This document shows positions 29,709 through 39,053 of a stretch of 64,000 bases of DNA, piece by piece. The stretch lies in contig CAJOND010000008.1 in NCBI GenBank assembly GCA_905236675.1, forward strand, positions 1 through 64,000. Direction: 5' to 3'. Numbering within the stretch: the first letter of the stretch is position 1; each line of letters begins with the position of its first letter. Source of the stretch: Candidatus Rifleibacteriota bacterium (lineage in GTDB: Bacteria > Muiribacteriota > Ozemobacteria > Ozemobacterales > Ozemobacteraceae). Under the pieces are notes generated by a model. That model saw nothing but the letters and a program-made list of their open reading frames with translations. It did not search any database and was not told the DNA's origin. The position numbers were made by a program, and so were the translations under genes.

Positions 29709-31041
29709 GATTATAGTAATAGATGACGAAGTAAAGCTGTTAAAAGTTATTAAACGTGCCCTAGAAATAGATGGTTATGAAGTTTATGATTTTAATAATC
29801 CTTTTACAGCTTTAGATTTTATTAAACAAAGAGAATTTGACTTGGTCATATCTGATATTAGGATGACAGGAATGTCAGGTCTGGATATTCTTAGCAACAT
29901 AAGAGGCCTTTATCCTCAGAAGCCTGTTATTCTTATGACAGCATACTCATCTGTGGAAACAGCTATTACTGCAGTTAAACTTGGAGCAACGGATTATCTG
30001 CTTAAGCCTTTTGAATTTTCTGAATTGAAAGAAACGGTAAGTAAAATTCTCGAAAAACATGAAGAACAGCAAATAAATGATAATATTACACGTAAAATAA
30101 TTGGTAATTCCCCTGAAATATTAAAGATTCAAGAAATAATAAACAACATTTCAGATACTGAAAGTACTATTCTTATTACTGGTGAAAGTGGTACAGGTAA
30201 AGAATTGGTTGCAAACTGTATACATCAATTATCTCCCAGGTCTTCAAAAGCCTTTGTCCCTGTAAATTGCAGTGCTATTCCTGAAACTCTTTTTGAAAGC
30301 GAGATGTTCGGACACAAAAAAGGAAGTTTTACTGGTGCAATTATAGATAAAAAGGGGCTTTTTAAAGAAGCGGAAGGCGGAACTCTTTTCTTGGATGAAA
30401 TTGGAGATTTACCATTAAATACGCAAGCAAAGCTACTTAGGGTTTTACAGGACGGAACTTATAGGCCTGTTGGAGCATCTGGCCAAATAAAAGCAAATGT
30501 TAGAATTCTTTGTGCAACAAATAAAAACCTTTCAGAAGAAGTGAAAAAGGGGAATTTCAGAGAAGATCTTCTATACAGAATTAATGTTGTCGAAATAGAA
30601 TTGCCACCTTTAAGAAAACGAAAAGGCGATATTAAGATTCTTGCCGAATTCTTTATTAATCAATTTTCCAAAAAACACAACAGAAAAATAAAAGGTGCTT
30701 CAGCTGATTTCTATGAAATATTGAATAATTATACTTGGCCTGGTAATATCAGACAACTTGAAAATACCATTGAACGAGCAGTTATAATGAGAAAATCAGA
30801 TATTCTTGATTCTTCTGATTTAAGATTGCCATCGACTCAAGAAAATAATTCGTCTTTAACTATTCCTGATTCAGGGCTTCCATTGGCAGAAACTATAGAT
30901 AAAGTGGAAATGTCTATTATTAACCAGGCTCTTCAGGCAACAAAAGGAAATTATTCCAAAGCGGCATCACTACTAGGTATTACCCGTCAAAATCTTAATT
31001 ACAAATTAAGAAAATATAATATAACCAAAGAAGATATATAA
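29698..31041 (+). CDS. Sigma-54-dependent response regulator, NtrC family
   Basis: 447 residues. Receiver at 1-120 with the acidic pocket IDDE, phospho-Asp at about 53 (DLVISDIRMTG) and Lys in DYLLKPFEFSE. The AAA+ domain has Walker A GESGTGKELVA (about 162), GSFTGA near 209 (variant of the GAFTGA loop that contacts sigma-54), Walker B GGTLFLDEIGDL and the arginine region RINVVEIELPPLRKRKGDI. A Fis-type helix-turn-helix lies at the C-terminus (AASLLGITRQNLNYKLRKY). GTG start at 29698 behind GAGGGT, overlapping the kinase gene. It should activate sigma-54 promoters, possibly for the two exported-protein genes directly downstream. Confidence 0.95.
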   Translation: MKSKIIVIDDEVKLLKVIKRALEIDGYEVYDFNNPFTALDFIKQREFDLVISDIRMTGMSGLDILSNIRGLYPQKPVILMTAYSSVETAITAVKLGATDYLLKPFEFSELKETVSKILEKHEEQQINDNITRKIIGNSPEILKIQEIINNISDTESTILITGESGTGKELVANCIHQLSPRSSKAFVPVNCSAIPETLFESEMFGHKKGSFTGAIIDKKGLFKEAEGGTLFLDEIGDLPLNTQAKLLRVLQDGTYRPVGASGQIKANVRILCATNKNLSEEVKKGNFREDLLYRINVVEIELPPLRKRKGDIKILAEFFINQFSKKHNRKIKGASADFYEILNNYTWPGNIRQLENTIERAVIMRKSDILDSSDLRLPSTQENNSSLTIPDSGLPLAETIDKVEMSIINQALQATKGNYSKAASLLGITRQNLNYKLRKYNITKEDI

Positions 31042-32250
31042 TTGAAAAGTTTATCTAAGCTCATAATTATTCTTTTACTTTTTCTTATTATCTTTTGTCC
31101 TCAGACAAAGGGGGAGAAGATATATAGAATAATTAGGAATAATAATAAAATAACAATAAAATTTAATGATAGCTGGCGATTTAAAAAAATATCAATTCCT
31201 GTCTGTTCGAATAAAATATGGGGTGATGACAAAACTCATAATGTTGCTATTTTAGAGTTTAATAATGAAAAACATATTTTATCATCGAAGCAAGGGGAGA
31301 CTTATTTACAATATTTAGAAGAAACAAAGGTGATAAATTCTTTTACATTAACATCTATAAATACTTCTTTTGAAAAAATAGCCGAATCTTTGCCTAAATT
31401 TGAAGCAACTATTTCAAAAACAAAAGAAATAGAAGATGAACTCTTACTTATGTCTAATAAAGAAATTTCTAATATAAAGAAGAATAAGTGCTTTTCTTGT
31501 CATACTTTGATTCCAGTTGCTTTAACTCTAAAAACAGCAAAATCAAAAGGTTTTAATATAGAAAACTCAAAAGTTGAGGAATTATTTGATTCTATATCTG
31601 AAGTTCAAAAAGATAATGGTTCTTTCTTTTTTGAAAGTCAGCCAATTTATGGTGTTAGAACAACAACACTTTCTTGCTCTTATATTATTTCTTTATTAGC
31701 TGATTTTTCTCCTCAAAAATTTTTAAAGATTGGTGAAAAAATTAGTGATTATTTTGTTGTTACACATAAATCCGATGGAATTATACAACCAGATTTTATC
31801 TTCAAGCCATTTTTCAATGAAGTAACTACTTCTATTTTATTTGAAATTATATTTCGTAAAACTTTGTATTTAAATCAAAGAAATAACGAGGAAGCTAATA
31901 AAAAGTCTAATTATCTATTGAATTTGGCTGTTCAATACAAAAATATAGATTTTATCAATAAGCTTATATTATTAACGGGAATTCCTTACAGTTATCAGTT
32001 TAAACCAGGTGAAAGAGCTCGTATTCTAGAGGAATTAAAACAAAATTTTGTTTTACCTAAAGGTCAGTTGACAGCAAAATTGAGGATTCTTATTCTTTAT
32101 ACATTTAATAGAATTGCTCCTGATGACTCTTTACCTCCAATGATGTCTTTTGATAAATTAAAAAATAATGAATTATTTATATGGAATTGTTTAGAGAAGG
32201 TTCTCTACAACAGCCCAAATTATTTAAATGGAAGTTATGATGAAAACTAA
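31042..32250 (+). CDS. Secreted protein with one CXXCH haem-binding motif and a cyclase-like repeat region
   Basis: The 402-residue frame starts with TTG immediately after the regulator's stop. A signal peptide is clear (KLIIILLLFLIIFCPQTKG). At about residues 151-156 it has KCFSCHTLIP, a single c-type haem motif. What follows (VALTLKTAKSKGF, then QKDNGSFFFESQPIYGVRTT and LSCSYIISLLADF) resembles proteins in which a CXXCHT-LP segment precedes prenyltransferase/squalene-cyclase-like alpha-alpha repeats. The haem role is inferred from the motif; coordination elsewhere is unknown. The gene overlaps the next by up to 23 bp and lies in one run with a two-component system, which may control it. Confidence 0.7.
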   Translation: MKSLSKLIIILLLFLIIFCPQTKGEKIYRIIRNNNKITIKFNDSWRFKKISIPVCSNKIWGDDKTHNVAILEFNNEKHILSSKQGETYLQYLEETKVINSFTLTSINTSFEKIAESLPKFEATISKTKEIEDELLLMSNKEISNIKKNKCFSCHTLIPVALTLKTAKSKGFNIENSKVEELFDSISEVQKDNGSFFFESQPIYGVRTTTLSCSYIISLLADFSPQKFLKIGEKISDYFVVTHKSDGIIQPDFIFKPFFNEVTTSILFEIIFRKTLYLNQRNNEEANKKSNYLLNLAVQYKNIDFINKLILLTGIPYSYQFKPGERARILEELKQNFVLPKGQLTAKLRILILYTFNRIAPDDSLPPMMSFDKLKNNELFIWNCLEKVLYNSPNYLNGSYDEN

Positions 32251-33559
32251 AAAATTATTGCTTTTATTATTTATTATTTTATTTAATCAAGTAAGTGTAG
32301 ATGCTGCAAGAAACTCTTTTGATCAACATACACCTCCAGATGTAAAAAAGGATTTTGTGCTTTTGCGAGATAGGGTAAAGCGTAATCCTAGAGATGTAGC
32401 AGCTATAAATTCTTTAGGTATAATATATGCTAATGCTGGTCAGTTAGATGACGCAATTAAACTCTGGCAATATGGATTAGGCATAAATCCTGATTATATT
32501 CATCTTTACAATAATCTTGGTTCAGCTTTGAAACAAAAAGGAAGAATTGACGAAGCGAGAATGATTTTTAAAGCTGGATTAATGCATGAACGTTCGCATC
32601 TTATTTACTATAATTTGGGTACATTAGAAAAAGAAAATAAAGAAATGGTTAGAGCTGCAGAATATTTTAAAAGCTGTTTGGAAATCAGTCCTGATTTTCA
32701 ACCTGCAAGACAGCAGTTAGAACAGATGGGATACTTCCCCAAAATGGCAGCAAAAAATACTCATATTCCTACAATGACTCTTGGTAGTTACAAACCACCA
32801 GTAGAAATAGGAAATATAGAATTAACTCCAATTTATCCTAGTGGAATATCACAAGACGAAAATAAAGAAAAGAAAACTAAAACTCCCACTACCAAAAAGA
32901 CCGATAAAATTGTAAAAGAATTTAAACCTTTAAGCTATGATGAATGTTGTAAGATTATTCGCAATCTTAATGCGCCTTCCCACAGAAAGTATGTGGCTTT
33001 AACATTTGATGATGGACCTCATCATACACTAACTCCAGAAATATTAAATATATTAAAGAACGAAGGGGCTAAAGGAACTTTTTTTGTTGTGGGAAACAGA
33101 GCGGAAACTTATCCTGACCTTGTAAGTCGCATATCTGCAGAAGGGCACGATATTGGAAATCATACATGGAACCATATTTCGTTAGCAAAAAATACAACAG
33201 AAGTAGATTTAAAATCTCTTAACAAAACAAATAATTTAATTGCCGGCATTATCGGAAAAAATTGTAATTTAGTAAGACCTCCATATGGAGCTACAAGTAG
33301 CAGAGTTAAAGCAATGTTACAAGAAAATGGCTGGCATCAGGTTTTATGGGATTCTGACAGCCGAGACTGGCAGAATAAAAACCCTGACGTAATTCTATAT
33401 AGAGTTATGAAATCAATAGAACCTGGTGGAATTATTCTATTTCATGATATTCATCCAGGAGCTGCTAAAATGCTTCCTACGCTTATAAGAGCTTTGAAAT
33501 CAGAAGGCTATAGATGCGTAACTATTTCAGAATTGATAGCTTTGAAGAATGCTTCATAA
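32240..33559 (+). CDS. Exported TPR protein with polysaccharide deacetylase (NodB) domain
   Basis: I chose the ATG at 32240 (MKTKKLLLLLFIILFNQVSV), with GGAAG 5 nt before it; in-frame ATGs also occur at 32228 and 32237. After the signal peptide come about three TPRs (residues 40-165; INSLGIIYANAGQLDDAIKL, LYNNLGSALKQKGRIDEA), a Lys/Thr-rich linker, then a NodB domain from about 245: ALTFDDGPHHTLTPEI (catalytic Asp and metal Asp), HDIGNHTWNH (metal His pair), RPPYGATSSRV and ILFHDIHPGAAKMLP. Expected to remove acetyl groups from peptidoglycan or an exopolysaccharide. It overlaps the CXXCH gene upstream. Confidence 0.9.
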   Translation: MKTKKLLLLLFIILFNQVSVDAARNSFDQHTPPDVKKDFVLLRDRVKRNPRDVAAINSLGIIYANAGQLDDAIKLWQYGLGINPDYIHLYNNLGSALKQKGRIDEARMIFKAGLMHERSHLIYYNLGTLEKENKEMVRAAEYFKSCLEISPDFQPARQQLEQMGYFPKMAAKNTHIPTMTLGSYKPPVEIGNIELTPIYPSGISQDENKEKKTKTPTTKKTDKIVKEFKPLSYDECCKIIRNLNAPSHRKYVALTFDDGPHHTLTPEILNILKNEGAKGTFFVVGNRAETYPDLVSRISAEGHDIGNHTWNHISLAKNTTEVDLKSLNKTNNLIAGIIGKNCNLVRPPYGATSSRVKAMLQENGWHQVLWDSDSRDWQNKNPDVILYRVMKSIEPGGIILFHDIHPGAAKMLPTLIRALKSEGYRCVTISELIALKNAS

Positions 33560-33629
33560 ATTTGTAGAAGGTTTATACTTTATTGGCAATAAAAAAATAA
33601 CTTGATTAAAAATAAATAAAGAGTAAATT

Positions 33630-33658
33630 TTGACAAATAGCTAAAAAATGTTTAGGAT
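33630..33658 (+). promoter_or_regulatory. Promoter for the Sel1 lipoprotein gene
   Basis: TTGACA (33630-33635), a 17-bp spacer and TAGGAT (33653-33658). The expected start near 33665 lies downstream of an earlier in-frame ATG at 33648, which supports the lipoprotein start at 33690. Confidence 0.5.
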
Positions 33659-33689
33659 TTTAATAGTAAATAATTGTGGTGGAATCAGT

Positions 33690-34169
33690 ATGAAAAAATG
33701 TACAGCTTATTTAATGTTATTTTTATTTTCGCTGTTGTTTGCTACTGGTTGTTGCAAGAAGGAACTTGATATAAAAGAAGCTTCCAAAGCTTATTTGAGG
33801 GGTGACTATAAGGCAGCGGCAGAGATATTTCTTCCCAAAGCAGAAACAGGGGATGCTGAAGCTCAAGTAAATATAGCTTTTATGTATTATTGTGGTATGC
33901 ACGTCAATCAGGATTTTGTTAAAGCTGCCCAATGGTATAAAAAAGCTGCTGATAGAAATCATCCAAATGCACAATTCAGCCTTGCTACTCTTTATGAAAA
34001 TGGTGAAGGAGTTGAGCAGGACATAGAAGAAGCCTATTTTTGGTACAGTCTTGCGGAAAGGCAGGGCGATGAAGATGCAAAGCGTTCTAGAATAGAATTA
34101 GAACAAAAAATATCAAAAGACCACATTAAGTATTTAAAAGATAGACTTTCAAAGTGGCAGCCACTTTAG
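33690..34169 (+). CDS. Sel1-repeat lipoprotein
   Basis: With the start at 33690 (GGTGGA about 6 nt upstream) the product is 159 residues: MKKCTAYLMLFLFSLLFATG followed by CCKKE, a signal peptide with lipobox ATGC, so it is a lipid-anchored envelope protein. Two Sel1-like repeats follow (AEAQVNIAFMYYCGMHVNQD and NAQFSLATLYENGEGVEQD). Sel1 arrays are helical scaffolds for protein-protein contacts. The frame can be extended to 33648, but that would put residues in front of the signal peptide and precede the likely promoter. It stands alone; partner unknown. Confidence 0.85.
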   Translation: MKKCTAYLMLFLFSLLFATGCCKKELDIKEASKAYLRGDYKAAAEIFLPKAETGDAEAQVNIAFMYYCGMHVNQDFVKAAQWYKKAADRNHPNAQFSLATLYENGEGVEQDIEEAYFWYSLAERQGDEDAKRSRIELEQKISKDHIKYLKDRLSKWQPL

Positions 34170-34295
34170 TTTATTATATTAAACTGTTTTATTTTTTCAC
34201 GTGAAACATCGAAGGATTTTTAACAAATCAGAAAATATTATGTTTAGTTTTATGAGCTAAAGTTGCTACTAAAAAAGAATAGAAGAATTATCTTC

Positions 34296-35633
34296 TCATT
34301 CAAAAGCAATGATTTTTCCTTCAAGATCTTCCTGGGTTTCGCCTAATATCTCATTTGCTGCTTCATCAAAGTTTTTACCTATTGATAACATACGTAAAAT
34401 GTCAGATATGTTGCTCCAGCCATATTCTTTCAGTAATCTGGCTGATGCATTAAATGATAATTTATAGAGTTTAATAGCTGTAAGTCTATCTGGTGAACTT
34501 TTAAAACCTTTATCGATTGTTTCCAAATTTATATTGTTTTCTAAATAATCATTACTAATAATTTCACTTATGTCATCGATATCTTTCTCGAATATTTGGG
34601 CTAGACCTTCGTTAAGCCAGATGGGGCAATTCCCGGAAGATGCTAAATAGATTACATGGTGAGCATATTCGTGGTAAATAGCACCTTTTAACGCTGATGG
34701 AAATGAATTGTTTGGAACAGGAAGCTTAATTTTTCCGTCATAGACGCCGCCTGCCCAGTCTGGTAAATCATGTACCATCTTAAAATCATTTGTTTGAAAT
34801 AAAATAACTTGAGCTTTTTGCTCAGGGTAAAAACTAAGTTTATTGCCTATTTCTTCATAGGCATTTTCAAGCTGTTCAACTAATTCTTCTGCCCATTCTT
34901 CACTGAATGAATCAGGATAAGATAGTTCGAAATGCTTTCCTGTGAACGTATTTGTATTTTGTTCGAGTATTGCTTCTTTTTCTAATTTTTGTAAAAAGTT
35001 ATTGCTCTTTTTGTCTAGTGGATTTATTTCTAGGCTTCTATTTAAATAGTATTTGCTTTCGGTTAAATTTCCATTTAGATATAGCAGTCTTGATAAAACA
35101 TAATTAACTTTTGCATTGTCCGGATAACGTTCAACAAATTCTTGCAGAGTATTTATTGCAGATAAGGAATTTTCGATTTTTTGATAAGCTGTAGCTGCTT
35201 TTATTGCTAATTCACTGTCGTTCGGACGAAGTTTAAGCAATTCTTTTATTTCTTTATCCGCTTCTTCTGTATTTTTTACTGTTACTAATGTGGAAAGTAG
35301 ATTTAATCTTATAGATATGTCTTCTGGTTTTTGAGCCTTAGCATTTTTGAATTGCCTTATAGCTTCTTTGAAATTTTGCTTTTTAGCATAGTTTACTCCA
35401 AGATTATTTCTTGCGCAGGCTAGATTTGATAAGGCTGTATCGTTGAAAGGATCTAACTTGCAAGCTTTTTCAAAATCATCTATGGCTCCAAGTGTGTTTC
35501 CTTGAGATATTTTATACATACCTTGACGGTTCAATATCCACGAATCATCTGAATTATTAGCAAAGCTTGGAGAATTCAATAGTAAGGAGAATAGTAAAAG
35601 GAGTTGAAAGTTTAATTTATTGCAATTAGGCAT
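34296..35633 (-). CDS. Exported TPR protein with zinc metallopeptidase (MA clan) domain
   Basis: 445 residues. A signal peptide (NFQLLLLFSLLLNSPSFA) is followed by five or more TPRs over residues 30-210 (LSNLACARNNLGVNYAKKQN, LNLLSTLVTVKNTEEADKEI). The C-terminal half has GAIYHEYAHHVIYLA with the HEXXH zinc motif and a downstream Glu in PIWLNEGLAQIFE, the gluzincin pattern of peptidase MA-like domains. Predicted periplasmic or surface protease, or an inactive scaffold if the zinc is lost, though the ligands look intact. It lies 24 bp after a small hydrophilic-protein gene on the same strand. Confidence 0.85.
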   Translation of the reverse strand: MPNCNKLNFQLLLLFSLLLNSPSFANNSDDSWILNRQGMYKISQGNTLGAIDDFEKACKLDPFNDTALSNLACARNNLGVNYAKKQNFKEAIRQFKNAKAQKPEDISIRLNLLSTLVTVKNTEEADKEIKELLKLRPNDSELAIKAATAYQKIENSLSAINTLQEFVERYPDNAKVNYVLSRLLYLNGNLTESKYYLNRSLEINPLDKKSNNFLQKLEKEAILEQNTNTFTGKHFELSYPDSFSEEWAEELVEQLENAYEEIGNKLSFYPEQKAQVILFQTNDFKMVHDLPDWAGGVYDGKIKLPVPNNSFPSALKGAIYHEYAHHVIYLASSGNCPIWLNEGLAQIFEKDIDDISEIISNDYLENNINLETIDKGFKSSPDRLTAIKLYKLSFNASARLLKEYGWSNISDILRMLSIGKNFDEAANEILGETQEDLEGKIIAFE

Positions 35634-35657
35634 TTTAGTCTATTTTGAGCAAGTTCG

Positions 35658-35987
35658 TCAGGCTTTTAGATCAAGGGAACCATGTATTCCGTCTTTTATA
35701 ATAGGTTTAGGTTCTTCAATGTCTTTTTTCGGATTTTTATAAGGTTTTCCTTTTGAATTTTTCCCTTCGCCTTGTCCTCTAGGGTTTTCTTCATCTTCTT
35801 TTCTTATTACTTTTCCTTCCGAAGCTTGTGTGTTTTGTATGCGATCTGTTCTTGTTTCCTGATTGTGCCTGTTTTGGGCAACCTGTTCAGCAAGGCCAGC
35901 TTCTTGGTTCTTTTGATTTTCACGCATTTTACTAGCATCATCAGCGGTTAGAAGTGAAGTTTTCATATCTACAGGACGTATAGACAT
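35658..35987 (-). CDS. Small hydrophilic protein of unknown function
   Basis: 109 residues, strongly charged, with no signal peptide or membrane segment. The start is fixed by AAGGAGG (35996-36002 on the minus strand) 8 nt before the ATG. The N-terminus MSIRPVDMKTSLLTADDASK resembles short proteins with an RPVDM/RPIDMQ opening found in Firmicutes and other bacteria, none of which I know to be characterised. The middle is Gln/Asn/Arg-rich and helical. The tail is Gly/Lys/Asp-rich and probably disordered. Probably co-transcribed with the metallopeptidase gene. Confidence 0.7.
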   Translation of the reverse strand: MSIRPVDMKTSLLTADDASKMRENQKNQEAGLAEQVAQNRHNQETRTDRIQNTQASEGKVIRKEDEENPRGQGEGKNSKGKPYKNPKKDIEEPKPIIKDGIHGSLDLKA

Positions 35988-36127
35988 ATTAGAATCCTCC
36001 TTATACTACTTACTAAACTTATCGACAAAGATTGAGGCAATAATTAGAAATTATCGATTATAAAGGCTAAGATAATAATTATTATGTAATTTTAACGAAT
36101 TGTTCCTAGGAAGATAAAAAAGTAATT

Positions 36128-36156
36128 TTGATTAAAATAACAGTAGATGTTATCAT
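36128..36156 (+). promoter_or_regulatory. Promoter for the first SpoIIE-type phosphatase gene
   Basis: TTGATT (36128-36133), a 17-bp spacer and TATCAT (36151-36156), 45 bp before the ATG at 36201. The hexamers are one or two bases from consensus. Confidence 0.45.
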
Positions 36157-36200
36157 TAAAAGAGTGTGATTTATTAATTCCTTAACTGACTTTTTTGTTT

Positions 36201-39053
36201 ATGAATATTTTAAAAAAATATTTGTCTATATTTCTAAAATATGGGGCACCCATAGGACTTTTTATTATACTGCCTTTGCTGGTAGCTCTTTTTGGTGCTC
36301 ATAACATAATAACATCAGAAAAAAACAAGCATATTGGAGAATTATCTGTAAAAATAGAAAATAGTTTAAAAGATATAGAAAGCGAGATATCTCAAGATTC
36401 TTTTATGTTAAAGATAGGAAGAGGAGCTTGGTATACTTTTAAACAGGTAGATAATGATATAGATAGATATTGGGATTATTACCGTAATCTTTGCTCTTTT
36501 CTTTCTTCTGAACCAGATTTATATGTTTTTGATGATAATGGTTTATTAGTAACTCCGCGTAATATCAATTTAAAATCAAGATTTTTGGGTACAAAGCTTT
36601 GGAATACCATAGATTGTTCTTTTGAGGAAAAAACAAATGCAGCTTTGAAATTAAAAAAACAGTTTAAAAGTTTTTTGGGTAATGAATTTAAATTAGGTGC
36701 TTTTTTAGAAAGCAGAAATCATTTGATGCCAATTATAGTTAATACTAAAGAGGGATACCTTTATTGGATGAATTTTCCTAACAATCCCCAAAAAGGTATT
36801 TTGTTGATTTTTTGGGAAATTCCATCTTTTGATTTCAGATTTGGGCAGATAATAAAGCGTTATTCTTCTAGATTTGAAGATGCTTTGACTAGAGATTTCT
36901 TTACAAATGTAAACCAGTTTGTAATTTATAAATCTGATAATTCAAAAATTGATTATAATAGTATTTTCCTTAATTCTGCTTTGTTAAATCCAAATGAACC
37001 ATTTATCGATTCAAGAGGGTACATATGGCGTTCTATTCGTTTCGATAAAGTATGGTTTTTAGCAAGTTTAAAAAGTAAAAAAAATCAATATGACAAATTA
37101 CATTTTAATACTATTGCATTTATTCTAGTAATAGGATCGATTTCCATATTCTTTTATTTCTGGCTGGAAAAACAGCAAACTTATTATTTATCAATTCGTA
37201 CAAAACTTATAGGTCTTTTTTTAATTGCTGTATTGATTCCAGTAATGACTTTTTCTTTACTAGGGTACCTTTATGTGAGCGATATGAGAAAAAATCTTTA
37301 TAGCCAGTTTGGTAAAAATAGTAGAGATGTTCTTTTAAATATAGATAGAGAATTAGGAACTTCTGGTAATGTGTTTCGAGATGATTTTAAGAAATTAATG
37401 AATGATTTCCAACGTTATGATGAGGATGATACGGTTCGTAAAAAAATATATGATAGTCTAGCCAGTTATGAGCTGGTTGAAATAGATAGAAGAGTGGCTT
37501 CAGATGTCAGTATTATAAAACAAATAACTAATTATGTTGTTTATGAAGATATGACCACTGTTACAGATGCTTTTTCCAAATGCTGTATTGATACTATGCT
37601 AAATACTAATTTTATGGATAGTTTGGATCCTGCATTAAAAAGTGCGATGACCAGTCCAGAATGTGGATTAACAAGTTTTTGGACAAGACCAGGTAATGTT
37701 CAGGATTTTGTTTTCGGTTCGTTAGAGCTTTATCTTTATTGGGATTTTTCTTATTCTGAAAAATATGGAAAAGAGTATTTTTTCATATTAAAAAAGACAG
37801 ATAATGTTCTACGTGATCATTTACAAAAACGTTTAAAGAAATGTCAGATTAATCCAAAAGAAAAAGATTTTATAATTTATGTGTGCAATGATAAAAATGA
37901 GGAATGGTTTCCCAACAATTCGATAGCAAATGCTTTAAAAGATGTATCTAGAAGAATAAATTATATGGGAAGACCTATAGAAACGGAAATAAATATTAAT
38001 TCTAAGCACTATTTGCTTTTAGGTTTAAAAAGCGAGAAAATCAGAGGTTACTCTTTTTATGCTCTGTACCCATATGAAAAAATAGAGAAAAAGTTGAATA
38101 ATATTATTATGTTAATTATTACGGGAATAATAATATTTATTTTAACTGCATTTGCTATAGGCTATAAGTTGTCAGAAACTTTTCTTTACCCTGTTAATTG
38201 TTTGAAAGAAGGGGTTATAGCAATAAAAGAAAGAAATACTGAATTTAGAATAGAAAAATTACAAAATGATGAATTCGGTGTTTTGGCTTCAAGTTTTAAC
38301 AATATGATTGGAGACCTGAAAGAAATAGAGCTGGCAAAATATATTCAGGAAGCTTTACTCCCTACAACTTTGCCCGAACTGAAAGGCTATCAGATTTATT
38401 TTAAAAACAAGATGGCTTCAGGGGTTGGAGGTGATTATTTTGATACTTATCTTCTTGATGAAGAAAACCTTTGTATTATTATAGGAGATGTTTCAGGTCA
38501 CGGTATAGCTTCTGCTCTGGTAATGGCAATGGCAAAATCAGTTCTTTATCAAGGATTTAAAGAAACAAGAAACCTTATGGATTTGTTTATTGATTTAAAT
38601 TCTGTTATTACAACTTACTTTTATAAACCTCCTGTAAAGAAAATGATTACTCTTTTTGCAACTATAATTAATCTGCCAACAGGCAAAGCTACTTTTTTAG
38701 ATTCGGGTCATAATTTTCCCATGAAAATATCTAAAGATGGTGAAATAACAGAACTAAAAATGGTTGGTGCGCCTGTGGGTTCTTTAAGAAAAATGAAAAG
38801 TAAACCTGTGTCAGAATTTTCAATCGAAGAGGGAGAAATTGTTGTTTTCTATACAGATGGAATTATTGAAGCAACTGGTAAAACTATAGAACAATATGGT
38901 TATACACGTTTTAAAGAGAGTCTTTCAAAATTATCTGGTGAATGTCCCGAGGCAATAGTTAATATACTTTTTAAATTATATGAAGAATGGGAAGATGGAA
39001 CGGAGCCTGATGATGATGTTACATTAGCAGTCTTGAAGAGGCTTTCTTCTTAA
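36201..39053 (+). CDS. Membrane PP2C-type (SpoIIE/RsbU) serine phosphatase with HAMP domain
   Basis: About 950 residues (ATG at 36201; TTG at 36195 is also in frame). Four predicted membrane helices, near residues 12-32, 308-328, 343-362 and 635-657, enclose two large extracytoplasmic regions. A HAMP domain follows (LYPVNCLKEGVIAIKERNTE). The C-terminal 240 residues are a SpoIIE phosphatase: GVGGDYFDTY, IIIGDVSGHGIASALVMAMA, DSGHNFPM, VFYTDGIIEATG and DDDVTLAVLK, with the metal-binding Asp/Gly residues present. It should dephosphorylate an anti-anti-sigma or STAS-type target in response to an external signal. No such partner is encoded nearby. Its last 30 bp overlap the convergent paralogue. 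Confidence 0.9.
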   Translation: MNILKKYLSIFLKYGAPIGLFIILPLLVALFGAHNIITSEKNKHIGELSVKIENSLKDIESEISQDSFMLKIGRGAWYTFKQVDNDIDRYWDYYRNLCSFLSSEPDLYVFDDNGLLVTPRNINLKSRFLGTKLWNTIDCSFEEKTNAALKLKKQFKSFLGNEFKLGAFLESRNHLMPIIVNTKEGYLYWMNFPNNPQKGILLIFWEIPSFDFRFGQIIKRYSSRFEDALTRDFFTNVNQFVIYKSDNSKIDYNSIFLNSALLNPNEPFIDSRGYIWRSIRFDKVWFLASLKSKKNQYDKLHFNTIAFILVIGSISIFFYFWLEKQQTYYLSIRTKLIGLFLIAVLIPVMTFSLLGYLYVSDMRKNLYSQFGKNSRDVLLNIDRELGTSGNVFRDDFKKLMNDFQRYDEDDTVRKKIYDSLASYELVEIDRRVASDVSIIKQITNYVVYEDMTTVTDAFSKCCIDTMLNTNFMDSLDPALKSAMTSPECGLTSFWTRPGNVQDFVFGSLELYLYWDFSYSEKYGKEYFFILKKTDNVLRDHLQKRLKKCQINPKEKDFIIYVCNDKNEEWFPNNSIANALKDVSRRINYMGRPIETEININSKHYLLLGLKSEKIRGYSFYALYPYEKIEKKLNNIIMLIITGIIIFILTAFAIGYKLSETFLYPVNCLKEGVIAIKERNTEFRIEKLQNDEFGVLASSFNNMIGDLKEIELAKYIQEALLPTTLPELKGYQIYFKNKMASGVGGDYFDTYLLDEENLCIIIGDVSGHGIASALVMAMAKSVLYQGFKETRNLMDLFIDLNSVITTYFYKPPVKKMITLFATIINLPTGKATFLDSGHNFPMKISKDGEITELKMVGAPVGSLRKMKSKPVSEFSIEEGEIVVFYTDGIIEATGKTIEQYGYTRFKESLSKLSGECPEAIVNILFKLYEEWEDGTEPDDDVTLAVLKRLSS

